This document shows positions 1-6,741 of a stretch of 9,726 bases of DNA, one piece after another (within the stretch, counting starts at the first letter, position 1; every line of letters begins with the position of its first letter). The stretch comes from Flavobacterium sp. UBA4098. Its GTDB lineage: Bacteria; Bacteroidota; Bacteroidia; Flavobacteriales; Flavobacteriaceae. The notes under the pieces are model-generated. The model was not told the DNA's origin. It was given only the letters and a program-made list of their open reading frames with translations, and did not search any database. Position numbers and translations under genes: made by a program. The stretch is taken from contig DFXW01000034.1 in NCBI GenBank assembly GCA_002382495.1, positions 41,981 to 51,706 of the forward strand. The letters are read 5' to 3'.

Positions 1-281
1 ACTTGGGTCACGGTATGAATTAAAAAGATGTTAATTGAAATAGGTAATAAAGCTAATAAAGTTACTTTCATAAATTTACCACTCAACAAACTTACCCCAA
101 CAATTAGTTCAACAGCTTTGGCTAATGGTAATAGGTATTTTGAAGCCATGATTCCATTCATAAAAGTTAACATATTTCCTGTTGGAACTTCAGCTTCGAA
201 CAATTCAAAGAAATAAGCTACAGAGGCAAATACCATAAATGCGCCTAATAAAATTCGGATAATCAACGTTGCAATTTTCAT
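1..281 (-). CDS. DoxX-like small integral membrane protein, N-terminal part (cut by window edge)
   Basis: The reverse strand is open from an ATG at 281 to the left edge, giving 93 codons and no stop. The protein begins MKIATLIIRILLGAFMVFAS, a first membrane segment. A short polar stretch follows, then a second hydrophobic segment around residues 50-67 (PLAKAVELIVGVSLLSGKF) and a third starting near residue 72 that contains PISINIFLIHT. This arrangement of short helices, with a PxxINIFLIH-type motif in the third, is what I associate with flavobacterial DoxX-like or DoxX/SURF4-type proteins of about 130 residues. The family has no single well-defined function in these bacteria, so no substrate is proposed. 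The C-terminus lies outside the window. A good Bacteroidota-type promoter sits 22-30 bases upstream. The plus-strand frame at 28-216 is a shadow of this gene. Confidence 0.75.
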   Translation of the reverse strand, partial: MKIATLIIRILLGAFMVFASVAYFFELFEAEVPTGNMLTFMNGIMASKYLLPLAKAVELIVGVSLLSGKFMKVTLLALLPISINIFLIHTVTQ

Positions 282-309
282 AATTATTTTGGTTTAAAGG
301 TTAGAATTT

Positions 310-342
310 CAAAAATACTTATTTTATAAATATAAAATCCAA
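310..342 (-). promoter_or_regulatory. Candidate Bacteroidota-type promoter for the DoxX-like gene
   Basis: On the minus strand TTG (342-340) is followed after 22 bases by TATTTTTG (317-310). This fits the TTG-N17-23-TAnnTTTG consensus known for Flavobacterium. Transcription would start near 303, about 20 bases before the ATG at 281. The match is complete at all fixed positions, but such motifs occur by chance in AT-rich DNA. Confidence 0.5.
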
Positions 343-386
343 CCCTAAATAATTTATTTAAATATGCGTTTTCTAGACTTATTTTT

Positions 387-419
387 CTGTTCCAACCAAT
401 GAATTTTGTTGTATTTTTG
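387..419 (+). promoter_or_regulatory. Candidate promoter for pabB and the operon behind it
   Basis: TATTTTTG at 412-419 matches the TAnnTTTG minus-7 element of Flavobacterium. A CTG at 387-389, one base off the TTG minus-33 element, lies 22 bases upstream. Transcription would start around 425, leaving a leader of about 15 bases before the TTG start at 440. The short leader and lack of a purine-rich site are normal for this phylum. Confidence 0.45.
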
Positions 420-439
420 GCATCCTAAAACCAAGTAAA

Positions 440-1726
440 TTGAGAACTGAAATTCATAAGACGATTGAAAATCCTATTGTATTCAAAAAGCAATTATTGG
501 ATTGGTCACAACAATTTCGCGAGGTTGTTTTTATGGATAGTAATGATTATCCACAAGAGTTTTCAAGCTTTGATGCCATTCTTGCAGTGGATGCCTTTAC
601 TTTGATTCAGACTGATTATCACAATGCTTTCGAGGATTTGCAACAATACCAACAAAACACCAAAGATTGGTTGTTTGGGTATTTATCCTATGACTTGAAA
701 AACGATAGTGAAGATTTACAATCCACTAATTTTGATGGATTAGCGTTTCCGGATTTATTTTTCTTCCAACCCAAGAAATTGTTTTTGCTAAAAGGGAATC
801 AGTTGAGTATTCACTATTTGAATTTGTGCGATGATGAGGTGGATGAAGATTGGGACACTATTCTTGCATGGGTACCCAATACAACTATTGATTCTTCAGT
901 CGTGACCGTTCAGACGCGGATTTCAAAAGAAAGTTATGTTGAAAAAGTCACCACTCTTTTAGATCATTTGCACCGAGGCGATTTATACGAAGCTAATTTT
1001 TGCATGGAATTTTATGCAGAAAATACGACCATCAATCCGCTCGATAAATTTGATAAATTGAATGCTATTTCACAAACTCCTTTTGCGGTGTATTTTAAAA
1101 ATAACCAACTGTTTTTACTTTCAGCTACTCCAGAACGGTATTTGAGAAAAGAAGGGGAGCAGTTAATTTCGCAACCCATTAAAGGAACTGCCAAGAGATT
1201 TCAGGATAATAAGGAAGATGAAAAGTCAAAATTAAATTTGGCTACCGACCCAAAAGAACGTGCCGAAAATATTATGATTACCGATTTAGTTCGGAATGAT
1301 TTATCTCGAACTGCCCAAAAAGGAACGGTTCAAGTCCAGGAATTATGCGGGATATATTCGTTTCAACAAGTACATCAAATGATTTCTACAATTACCTCAA
1401 AATTAGATAATAAGTTTTCAAATGTAGATGTGTTGCGAATGACTTTTCCCATGGGAAGTATGACAGGAGCACCTAAGATTTCGGCTATGAAAATAATTGA
1501 AGAATTAGAAGTCACCAAACGAGGATTGTATAGTGGTGCTATTGGTTATTTTAGTCCGAATGGTGATTTTGATTTTAATGTGGTCATCCGAAGTATTTTG
1601 TACAATCAAGATAAAAAATACCTTTCTTTTTCAGTAGGAAGTGCTATCACATCCTTATCAAATCCTGAAAATGAATACGAAGAATGTTTGCTTAAAGCAA
1701 AAGCGATGCACGAAGTATTGCGTTAA
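440..1726 (+). CDS. pabB: Aminodeoxychorismate synthase component I
   Basis: This enzyme aminates chorismate to 4-amino-4-deoxychorismate, using ammonia from the glutaminase PabA, on the way to p-aminobenzoate and folate. It is cytoplasmic. The protein has 428 residues. The N-terminal part (about 1-150) is the variable anthranilate-synthase-I-like region. The chorismate-binding domain runs from about 160 to the end. PIKGT at 246-250 carries the lysine (K248) that marks PabB; anthranilate synthase TrpE has PIAGT at this place. Other conserved blocks are AENIMITDLVRNDLSR (275-290), with a metal-binding glutamate, FPMGSMTGAPK (336-346) and NEYEE (411-415). The start is a TTG; no in-frame ATG offers a better one, and MRTEIHKTIEN looks like the usual flavobacterial N-terminus. 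The glutaminase and lyase partners (PabA, PabC) are not in the window. It is probably transcribed with tilS and dsbD. Confidence 0.93.
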   Translation: MRTEIHKTIENPIVFKKQLLDWSQQFREVVFMDSNDYPQEFSSFDAILAVDAFTLIQTDYHNAFEDLQQYQQNTKDWLFGYLSYDLKNDSEDLQSTNFDGLAFPDLFFFQPKKLFLLKGNQLSIHYLNLCDDEVDEDWDTILAWVPNTTIDSSVVTVQTRISKESYVEKVTTLLDHLHRGDLYEANFCMEFYAENTTINPLDKFDKLNAISQTPFAVYFKNNQLFLLSATPERYLRKEGEQLISQPIKGTAKRFQDNKEDEKSKLNLATDPKERAENIMITDLVRNDLSRTAQKGTVQVQELCGIYSFQQVHQMISTITSKLDNKFSNVDVLRMTFPMGSMTGAPKISAMKIIEELEVTKRGLYSGAIGYFSPNGDFDFNVVIRSILYNQDKKYLSFSVGSAITSLSNPENEYEECLLKAKAMHEVLR

Positions 1727-1750
1727 ATTGCAATGAATTAATTACTTTTG
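1718..1750 (+). promoter_or_regulatory. Possible internal promoter directly before tilS
   Basis: TTG (1718-1720, the third-last codon region of pabB) is followed after 22 bases by TACTTTTG (1743-1750), a full match to the flavobacterial consensus. It ends only three bases before the tilS ATG at 1754. A transcript from it would therefore start at or just after the ATG, so it would be leaderless at best. It may be a chance match in a short AT-rich gap. Confidence 0.25.
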
Positions 1751-1753
1751 GGC

Positions 1754-3067
1754 ATGTTACATCAATTCCAAAATCATTTGTCCACTCATTTTCCTTTTTT
1801 AAAAGGGAAAAAATTACTTCTTGCTGTAAGCGGTGGTTTGGATAGCATGGTTTTGTTGCATCTTTTTCAGCAATCGGATTTTGAAATTATAGTTTTGCAT
1901 TGTAATTTTCAATTGCGGGGTTTGGAGAGTTTTGGTGATCAAAAATTTGTTCAAGAATATACGAGTCAGCATACTATTCCATTTGTATTTACGCAATTTG
2001 ATACTGAGGCTTTCGCCAAAGATTACAAATTATCTACTCAAGTTGCTGCTCGCGAATTGCGTTACAGTTGGTTTTACGAGCAACTCGAAATTCAAAAAGC
2101 TGATTATATTTTAACGGCTCATCATGCTGATGACAATCTAGAAACCTTTCTGATTAATCTTTCTAGAGGAACCGGATTAGATGGATTGACAGGTATTCCT
2201 GCTCAAAACGATTCCATTATTCGCCCCTTGCTTACTTTCTCTAGACAAGAGATTGAACAATACGCTTCCCAAAATAAGTTGACTTGGCGTGAAGATAGCA
2301 GTAATGCTTCGGATAAATATTTACGAAATAAGATTCGTCATCATTTGATTCCAATTTTAAAAGAGCTCAATCCTAATTTTATGAGTTCTTTTGAAAAGAC
2401 TCAATCCTATTTGCAAGAATCGAAAGAATTAGTGGATGATGCTGCAGTTATGGTGTATCAACAAGTAGCAAAAGAAGAAGGAAATGAAATTTATTTTGAC
2501 TTGAATCAATTGTTGAAATTACCAAATTACTATTCCTATTTATACCAATGGCTTTCAGAGTTTGGTTTTACAGCTTGGGATGATATCTATGATTTGGTTA
2601 GTTCTCAATCTGGTAAACAAGTAATGGCACCTGAATTCCGATTAATTAAAGACCGGGATTGTTTGATAGTAAGTCCGCTTAAAATCGAATCAAATCAAGA
2701 TGAATATCCAATTGAATCCAGTACAACTAAAGTTAATTTTCCCTTAAATATTTCGTTTTCAACCGTTAATACAATTGAACCGACATCCAATTCAACTATA
2801 TTTGTTGACCATGAAAAATTAGAATTCCCACTGGTTTTACGTCATTGGAAAGAAGGTGATGTTTTTCAGCCTTTTGGAATGGGCGGAAAGTCAAAAAAAG
2901 TGAGTAAATTATTTAAAGACGAAAAATTGTCGGTAGTTGAAAAAGAGGCAACATGGCTTTTATGTTCAGCTAATCAGGTGGTTTGGGTGGTTGGAATGCG
3001 TCAAGACGAACGGTATAAAATTAATTCAGAGACAAAAAAAATACTAAAAATAGCAATCGAATTATGA
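1754..3067 (+). CDS. tilS: tRNA(Ile)-lysidine synthetase
   Basis: TilS attaches lysine to C34 of the CAU-anticodon tRNA-Ile using ATP. The product, lysidine, makes the tRNA read AUA and be charged with isoleucine; the gene is normally essential. The protein has 437 residues. The PP-loop ATP pyrophosphatase motif SGGLDS is at 26-31. The family block AHHADDNLET is at 122-131, followed by NLSRGTGLDGLTGI, and WREDSSN...YLRNKIR spans 178-195. The C-terminal tRNA-binding domain is present (LRHWKEGDVFQPFGMGGKSK and the following KVSKLFKDEK). Length and domains match the long form of TilS. I chose the ATG at 1754 over the TTG two codons earlier because the TTG lies within a promoter-like motif and adds only two residues. 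The stop overlaps the dsbD start as ATGA, which suggests translational coupling. The gap to pabB is 27 bases. Confidence 0.95.
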   Translation: MLHQFQNHLSTHFPFLKGKKLLLAVSGGLDSMVLLHLFQQSDFEIIVLHCNFQLRGLESFGDQKFVQEYTSQHTIPFVFTQFDTEAFAKDYKLSTQVAARELRYSWFYEQLEIQKADYILTAHHADDNLETFLINLSRGTGLDGLTGIPAQNDSIIRPLLTFSRQEIEQYASQNKLTWREDSSNASDKYLRNKIRHHLIPILKELNPNFMSSFEKTQSYLQESKELVDDAAVMVYQQVAKEEGNEIYFDLNQLLKLPNYYSYLYQWLSEFGFTAWDDIYDLVSSQSGKQVMAPEFRLIKDRDCLIVSPLKIESNQDEYPIESSTTKVNFPLNISFSTVNTIEPTSNSTIFVDHEKLEFPLVLRHWKEGDVFQPFGMGGKSKKVSKLFKDEKLSVVEKEATWLLCSANQVVWVVGMRQDERYKINSETKKILKIAIEL

Positions 3068-5079
3068 AGAAATTAGTTGTTTTATTACTACTATTTTTGG
3101 CTTTTGCCAAAGGAAATGCTCAGATGATAAATCCAGTAAAATGGACTACTCAAATCGAGAAAAAGTCCAATGGAAATTATGTTCTTACTTTTAATGGCAC
3201 GATTGATAATGGCTGGCATTTGTATTCCCAATTTACCGCTGAAGGGGGTTCTTTGCCGTTAGAAATTCTTTTTAAAAATCAAAAAGGGAATTTTGAATTG
3301 ATTGGTCAAACCAAAGAAAGCAAAACTAAAACGGCTTACAATGATATATTTGAAGTCAACGAAACTTTTTTTGAGAAAAAAGCCATATTAACACAAGAGA
3401 TTCGTTTGATAAATACAAAACTTTCTAAAGTAGAAGTGAGCTTCGATTTTCAAGTTTGTAAAGAGGCTTGTGTCAATTTAGAAAAGAATTTTACATTCGT
3501 GATTCCTGCTCAAACCACTACGGGTTTAGTTGCTCCTGAAGTAACTTCCGACACTGCTTTAACTGCGATTGATACCAATTTAGCTGTAGTAAAAGAAGTA
3601 TCAAAAAGTGCTATGCCAACAGTTTCAAGCCCAGCGTCAGATGAAGAAGAAATAGGGCTTTGGTCTATTTTCATAATTGCATTCTTTTCGGGATTTGCAG
3701 CCTTATTAACACCTTGTGTGTTTCCAATGATTCCAATGACTGTGAGTTTCTTTACCAAACAGAGTAAATCCAAAAGTGCAGGGGTTCGTAATGCCATTTT
3801 TTATGGGGTTTCAATTATTGTAATCTATGTGTTATTGGGTGTTTTAGTCACTTGGTTGTTTGGAGCGGATGCTTTGAATGCTTTGTCAACAAACGTTTGG
3901 TTCAATTTAGGTTTCTTTATTTTATTAGTAGTTTTTGCGGCTTCTTTTTTAGGCGCTTTCGAAATTATGTTGCCCAATTCATGGGCGAATAAAGTCGATA
4001 GCCAAGCGGATAGAGGAGGAGTGATCGGAATTTTGTTTATGGCTTTGGCATTGGCAATTGTTTCCTTTTCTTGCACAGGACCTATTGTGGGAACCTTGTT
4101 GGTGCAAGCGGCTTCAAAAGGAGGAATAGCTCCAATTGTGGGAATGTTAGGATTTTCATTGGCTTTAGCCTTACCTTTTATGTTGTTTGCACTATTTCCA
4201 GGTTGGTTAAATTCGTTACCAAAATCAGGAGGTTGGTTGAATACTGTGAAAGTGGTATTGGGATTCTTAGAATTGGCTTTAGCATTTAAATTCTTATCAA
4301 ATGCTGATTTGGTATTGCAATTGCATCTTTTGGAAAGAGAAGTATTTTTGGCAATATGGATTGCAATTTTTGGCACACTAGCTTTGTATTTGTTTGGTGA
4401 AATTACGTTGCCACATGATAGTCCTTTAACGCATATTTCTGTGGGTAGATTATCAATTGGATTGGTTGTATTGTCATTTACGGTATATATGATTCCTGGA
4501 TTGTGGGGAGCACCTTTGAAGTTGATCAATGCTTTTCCTCCACCGATGGAATATAGCGAAAGTCCTTTAGGTTTTGGTGCCAATTCAATTTCTAATGCTA
4601 CTCCAGTTTCAGGTTTGCCAGAAGGCGCTAAGCTAGGTCCGCATCAGATCGTAGTATTTGATGACTATGATAAAGGTTTGGCTTATGCTAAAACGGTTAA
4701 TAAACCCATCATGTTAGATTTTACAGGGCATGCCTGTGTGAATTGTCGTAAAATGGAAAATAACGTTTGGTCAGACGAACGTATTTTGACTCTTTTAAAA
4801 AATCAAGTTGTTGTAATCTCTCTTTATGTAGATGATAAAAGAGAGTTGCCCAAAAGTGAACAGTTTGTTTCTAAATCTACCGGATCACGTATTGAAACTA
4901 TTGGTGATAAATGGACTGACTTTATGATTTCTACATACAAAACAAATACACAACCTTTGTATGTATTGACCGATTTAACTGGTGGTAATTTGAACACGCA
5001 ACAACCTACCATTAGTTTTGTTGGAATTGAAGAATATGAAACGTGGTTGAAAAAAGGCATTTCCAATTTTACGCACTAA
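3064..5079 (+). CDS. dsbD: DsbD-type transmembrane thiol-disulfide reductase (protein-disulfide reductase)
   Basis: DsbD passes electrons from cytoplasmic thioredoxin across the inner membrane to periplasmic thiol proteins. The protein has 671 residues and shows all three family modules. A signal peptide (1-20, ending KGNAQ) leads into the periplasmic alpha domain (about 21-150) with the cysteine pair C132 and C136. A linker (155-195) follows. The CcdA-like membrane domain of about eight helices (200-480) has C218 in TPCVFPMIPMTVSFF and C337 in SFSCTGP, the two membrane cysteines. The C-terminal thioredoxin-like gamma domain (about 525-671) has C558-V-N-C561 in GHACVNCRKME. All six redox cysteines are therefore present. 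The alpha-domain pair is spaced CxxxC, closer than the C103/C109 pair of E. coli DsbD. The start overlaps the tilS stop by four bases. The minus-strand open frames inside it (3510-3797, 3825-4583, 4824-5066) are shadows. Confidence 0.93.
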   Translation: MKKLVVLLLLFLAFAKGNAQMINPVKWTTQIEKKSNGNYVLTFNGTIDNGWHLYSQFTAEGGSLPLEILFKNQKGNFELIGQTKESKTKTAYNDIFEVNETFFEKKAILTQEIRLINTKLSKVEVSFDFQVCKEACVNLEKNFTFVIPAQTTTGLVAPEVTSDTALTAIDTNLAVVKEVSKSAMPTVSSPASDEEEIGLWSIFIIAFFSGFAALLTPCVFPMIPMTVSFFTKQSKSKSAGVRNAIFYGVSIIVIYVLLGVLVTWLFGADALNALSTNVWFNLGFFILLVVFAASFLGAFEIMLPNSWANKVDSQADRGGVIGILFMALALAIVSFSCTGPIVGTLLVQAASKGGIAPIVGMLGFSLALALPFMLFALFPGWLNSLPKSGGWLNTVKVVLGFLELALAFKFLSNADLVLQLHLLEREVFLAIWIAIFGTLALYLFGEITLPHDSPLTHISVGRLSIGLVVLSFTVYMIPGLWGAPLKLINAFPPPMEYSESPLGFGANSISNATPVSGLPEGAKLGPHQIVVFDDYDKGLAYAKTVNKPIMLDFTGHACVNCRKMENNVWSDERILTLLKNQVVVISLYVDDKRELPKSEQFVSKSTGSRIETIGDKWTDFMISTYKTNTQPLYVLTDLTGGNLNTQQPTISFVGIEEYETWLKKGISNFTH

Positions 5080-5092
5080 ATTTCAATAGTAT

Positions 5093-5128
5093 AAAAAAAA
5101 CCGCAACTGAAAAGTTGCGGTTTTTTTT
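5093..5128. terminator. Bidirectional intrinsic terminator between dsbD and amtB
   Basis: Eight A (5093-5100) precede CCGCAACT (5101-5108), then a GAAA loop (5109-5112), AGTTGCGG (5113-5120) and eight T (5121-5128). The GC-rich arms are perfectly complementary, and the A and T tracts extend the stem to 16 base pairs. Read from either strand it is a hairpin followed by a U-run. It ends 14 bases after the dsbD stop and lies 20 bases beyond the amtB stop, so it can serve both convergent genes. Confidence 0.93.
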
Positions 5129-5147
5129 ATTTATATACAAGAGATTA

Positions 5148-6473
5148 TTACAAGAACTCTCCGTGTTGAGTAATGTCTAATCCTAATTCTTCTTTGTCTT
5201 CACTTACTCTTAACGGAGTAATTTTATTTACAATGAAGAATAATGCATAGGATGCAGAGAAAGCAAATATAGATACTAATACTAAGGCTTTTAACTGAAT
5301 TAAAAACAAAGTAGCATCTCCAAAGATTAAACCTTGGTTGTCACCAACAATAGGGTTGATCGCTTTAGAAGCAAATACACCAGTTAATAACATTCCTGTC
5401 ATTCCACCAACACCGTGACAAGCAAATACATCTAAAGCATCGTCAATTTTTCCTTTAGGGAATTTCATTACCATTAAGTTACTAATGATACTTGCAATAA
5501 TACCTATAGTAATTGCATGAGGAATACTTACAAATCCTGCAGCAGGAGTAATAGCAACTAATCCAACCACTGCACCGATACAAGCTCCCATTGCAGATAA
5601 TTTATGTCCCATAATTTTATCTAAGAAAACCCATGCCATAGCGGCAGCGGCAGCAGCTACAGTTGTTGTTCCTAATGCTTGAGCAGCAAGTCCATTTGCT
5701 CCAACAGCAGAACCTGCATTAAAACCGAACCAACCAAACCATAATAAACCAGTTCCTAATAATACATAAGTAATACGAGCAGGATTTACTTTTTGAACTT
5801 TTCTTTTTCCTAAGAAAATTGCTCCAGCTAAAGCAGCCCAACCAGCACTCATGTGTACTACAGTTCCACCAGCAAAGTCAAGTACTCCCATTTTGAAGAA
5901 CAATCCGTCTGGATGCCAAGTCATATGACATAAAGGGGCATAGATTACTAATATGAATAACACCATGAATAATAAGTAAGCCCAGAAACGAATACGTTCT
6001 GCAAAAGCTCCTGTGATTAAAGCAGGTGTAATAATTGCAAATTTAGCTTGAAAGAAAGCAAATAAAAGTAATGGAATTGTTGGGGCTAATTCCCAAGCAG
6101 TGTTAGCACTTACTCCATTAAATAGAAAATTAGATGAAGGATCACCAATTATACCTCCAATTGAAGGACCAAAACACAATCCAAAACCAACTACAACCCA
6201 TAATACAGTCACGATTACCATCGCCATAAAGCTTTGTAACATCGTACTAATTACATTTTTCTTTCCTACCATACCTCCGTAGAAAAATCCTAATGCAGGA
6301 GTCATAATTAAAACAAGAGCACAAGCAACAATCATCCATGCTGTGTCACCAGTATCTAATTTTAATTCAACAATATGAGCTCCTAGTTTTGCTGACTCAA
6401 CAACAAAATAATTTGAGAAAAAAGTAAGTCCCAAAACAGTGATTAGAATCACACTTAAAACAATTTTACGCAT
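5148..6473 (-). CDS. amtB: Ammonium transporter / channel (Amt family)
   Basis: This is an inner-membrane trimeric channel that moves ammonium into the cell when nitrogen is scarce. The protein has 441 residues with about eleven transmembrane helices after a hydrophobic, signal-peptide-like N-terminus (1-24), as in E. coli AmtB. Conserved features include ITPALITGAFAERIRF (148-163), the phenylalanines F145 and F251 at the positions of the E. coli Phe gate (F107/F215), D199 and H207 in DFAGGTVVHMSAG, and H353 in CHGVGG. The aspartate-histidine spacing of eight and the second histidine correspond to D160, H168 and H318 of E. coli. The cytoplasmic tail 421-441 (LRVSEDKEELGLDITQHGEF) resembles the E. 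coli tail that docks the PII protein GlnK. No glnK is adjacent: dsbD converges on it and an amidohydrolase lies upstream. The ATG at 6473 is the only sensible start. Confidence 0.94.
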   Translation of the reverse strand: MRKIVLSVILITVLGLTFFSNYFVVESAKLGAHIVELKLDTGDTAWMIVACALVLIMTPALGFFYGGMVGKKNVISTMLQSFMAMVIVTVLWVVVGFGLCFGPSIGGIIGDPSSNFLFNGVSANTAWELAPTIPLLLFAFFQAKFAIITPALITGAFAERIRFWAYLLFMVLFILVIYAPLCHMTWHPDGLFFKMGVLDFAGGTVVHMSAGWAALAGAIFLGKRKVQKVNPARITYVLLGTGLLWFGWFGFNAGSAVGANGLAAQALGTTTVAAAAAAMAWVFLDKIMGHKLSAMGACIGAVVGLVAITPAAGFVSIPHAITIGIIASIISNLMVMKFPKGKIDDALDVFACHGVGGMTGMLLTGVFASKAINPIVGDNQGLIFGDATLFLIQLKALVLVSIFAFSASYALFFIVNKITPLRVSEDKEELGLDITQHGEFL

Positions 6474-6516
6474 AACTATTATTTTTAAATTTTTGTTAAA
6501 AGTATAAAAATATCAT

Positions 6517-6591
6517 ATTAACCCATAAAAAAGTAGGGGGTAATTATTCATTTTTATCAAATAATTAAATTAACCCTATAAAATTTTAGGG
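6517..6591. repeat. Imperfect direct repeat, two copies 52 bp apart, upstream of amtB
   Basis: Copy 1 (6517-6538) and copy 2 (6569-6591) share ATTAACCC, ATAAAA and TAGGG in the same order. They differ by one extra T in copy 2 and by a three-base segment (AAG against TTT). Copy 2 is also an inverted repeat, AACCCTA (6572-6578) and TAGGGTT (6587-6593) around eight bases; copy 1 keeps this only in part. The copies start 52 bases apart, close to five helical turns, and lie 44-118 bases before the amtB ATG. They could be sites for a dimeric regulator or RNA structures in the leader. No regulator is identified. Confidence 0.55.
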
Positions 6592-6632
6592 TTTGATGTA
6601 ATTTTAAACTGATATTTTGAATTTGATAATCG

Positions 6633-6664
6633 CAAATGTACTTTTTATGTGACTTAAATTACAG
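6633..6664 (-). promoter_or_regulatory. Candidate amtB promoter
   Basis: On the minus strand TACATTTG (6640-6633) matches the flavobacterial TAnnTTTG element. CTG (6664-6662), one base off TTG, lies 21 bases upstream. It is the only full minus-7 match I found between amtB and the terminator of the gene upstream. It implies a leader of about 150 bases, which would include both copies of the direct repeat. Confidence 0.35.
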
Positions 6665-6682
6665 TTTGGGTAATAATGGCAT

Positions 6683-6719
6683 AAAAAAAAAGCCAATTTG
6701 CAAATGCAATTGGCCTTTT
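6683..6719 (-). terminator. Intrinsic terminator after the amidohydrolase pair
   Basis: Read on the minus strand, GCCAATTGC (6714-6706) pairs with GCAAATTGGC (6701-6692, with 6699 bulged) around a four-base loop. A run of nine T (6691-6683) follows. It starts about 23 bases after the stop of the gene at 6742-8043. It is not a good terminator in the other direction, because only four T follow on the plus strand. Confidence 0.85.
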
Positions 6720-6741
6720 AATAAGTATTGTGTTTGGAAAT

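Noticed and set aside
28..216. A plus-strand frame of 62 codons at the left edge.
   Set aside because: It is a shadow of the DoxX-like gene on the minus strand, whose product has credible membrane helices, a family-like motif and a promoter.
341..347. AACCCTA in the doxX-pabB gap, resembling part of the amtB repeat.
   Set aside because: Only seven bases match, and neither the TAGGG arm nor the ATAAAA core is present, so it is probably chance.
3825..4583. A 252-codon open frame on the minus strand inside dsbD.
   Set aside because: It is antisense to the well-conserved membrane domain of DsbD. Its product is rich in Asn, Lys and Pro with no recognisable motif, as expected from the complement of hydrophobic codons.
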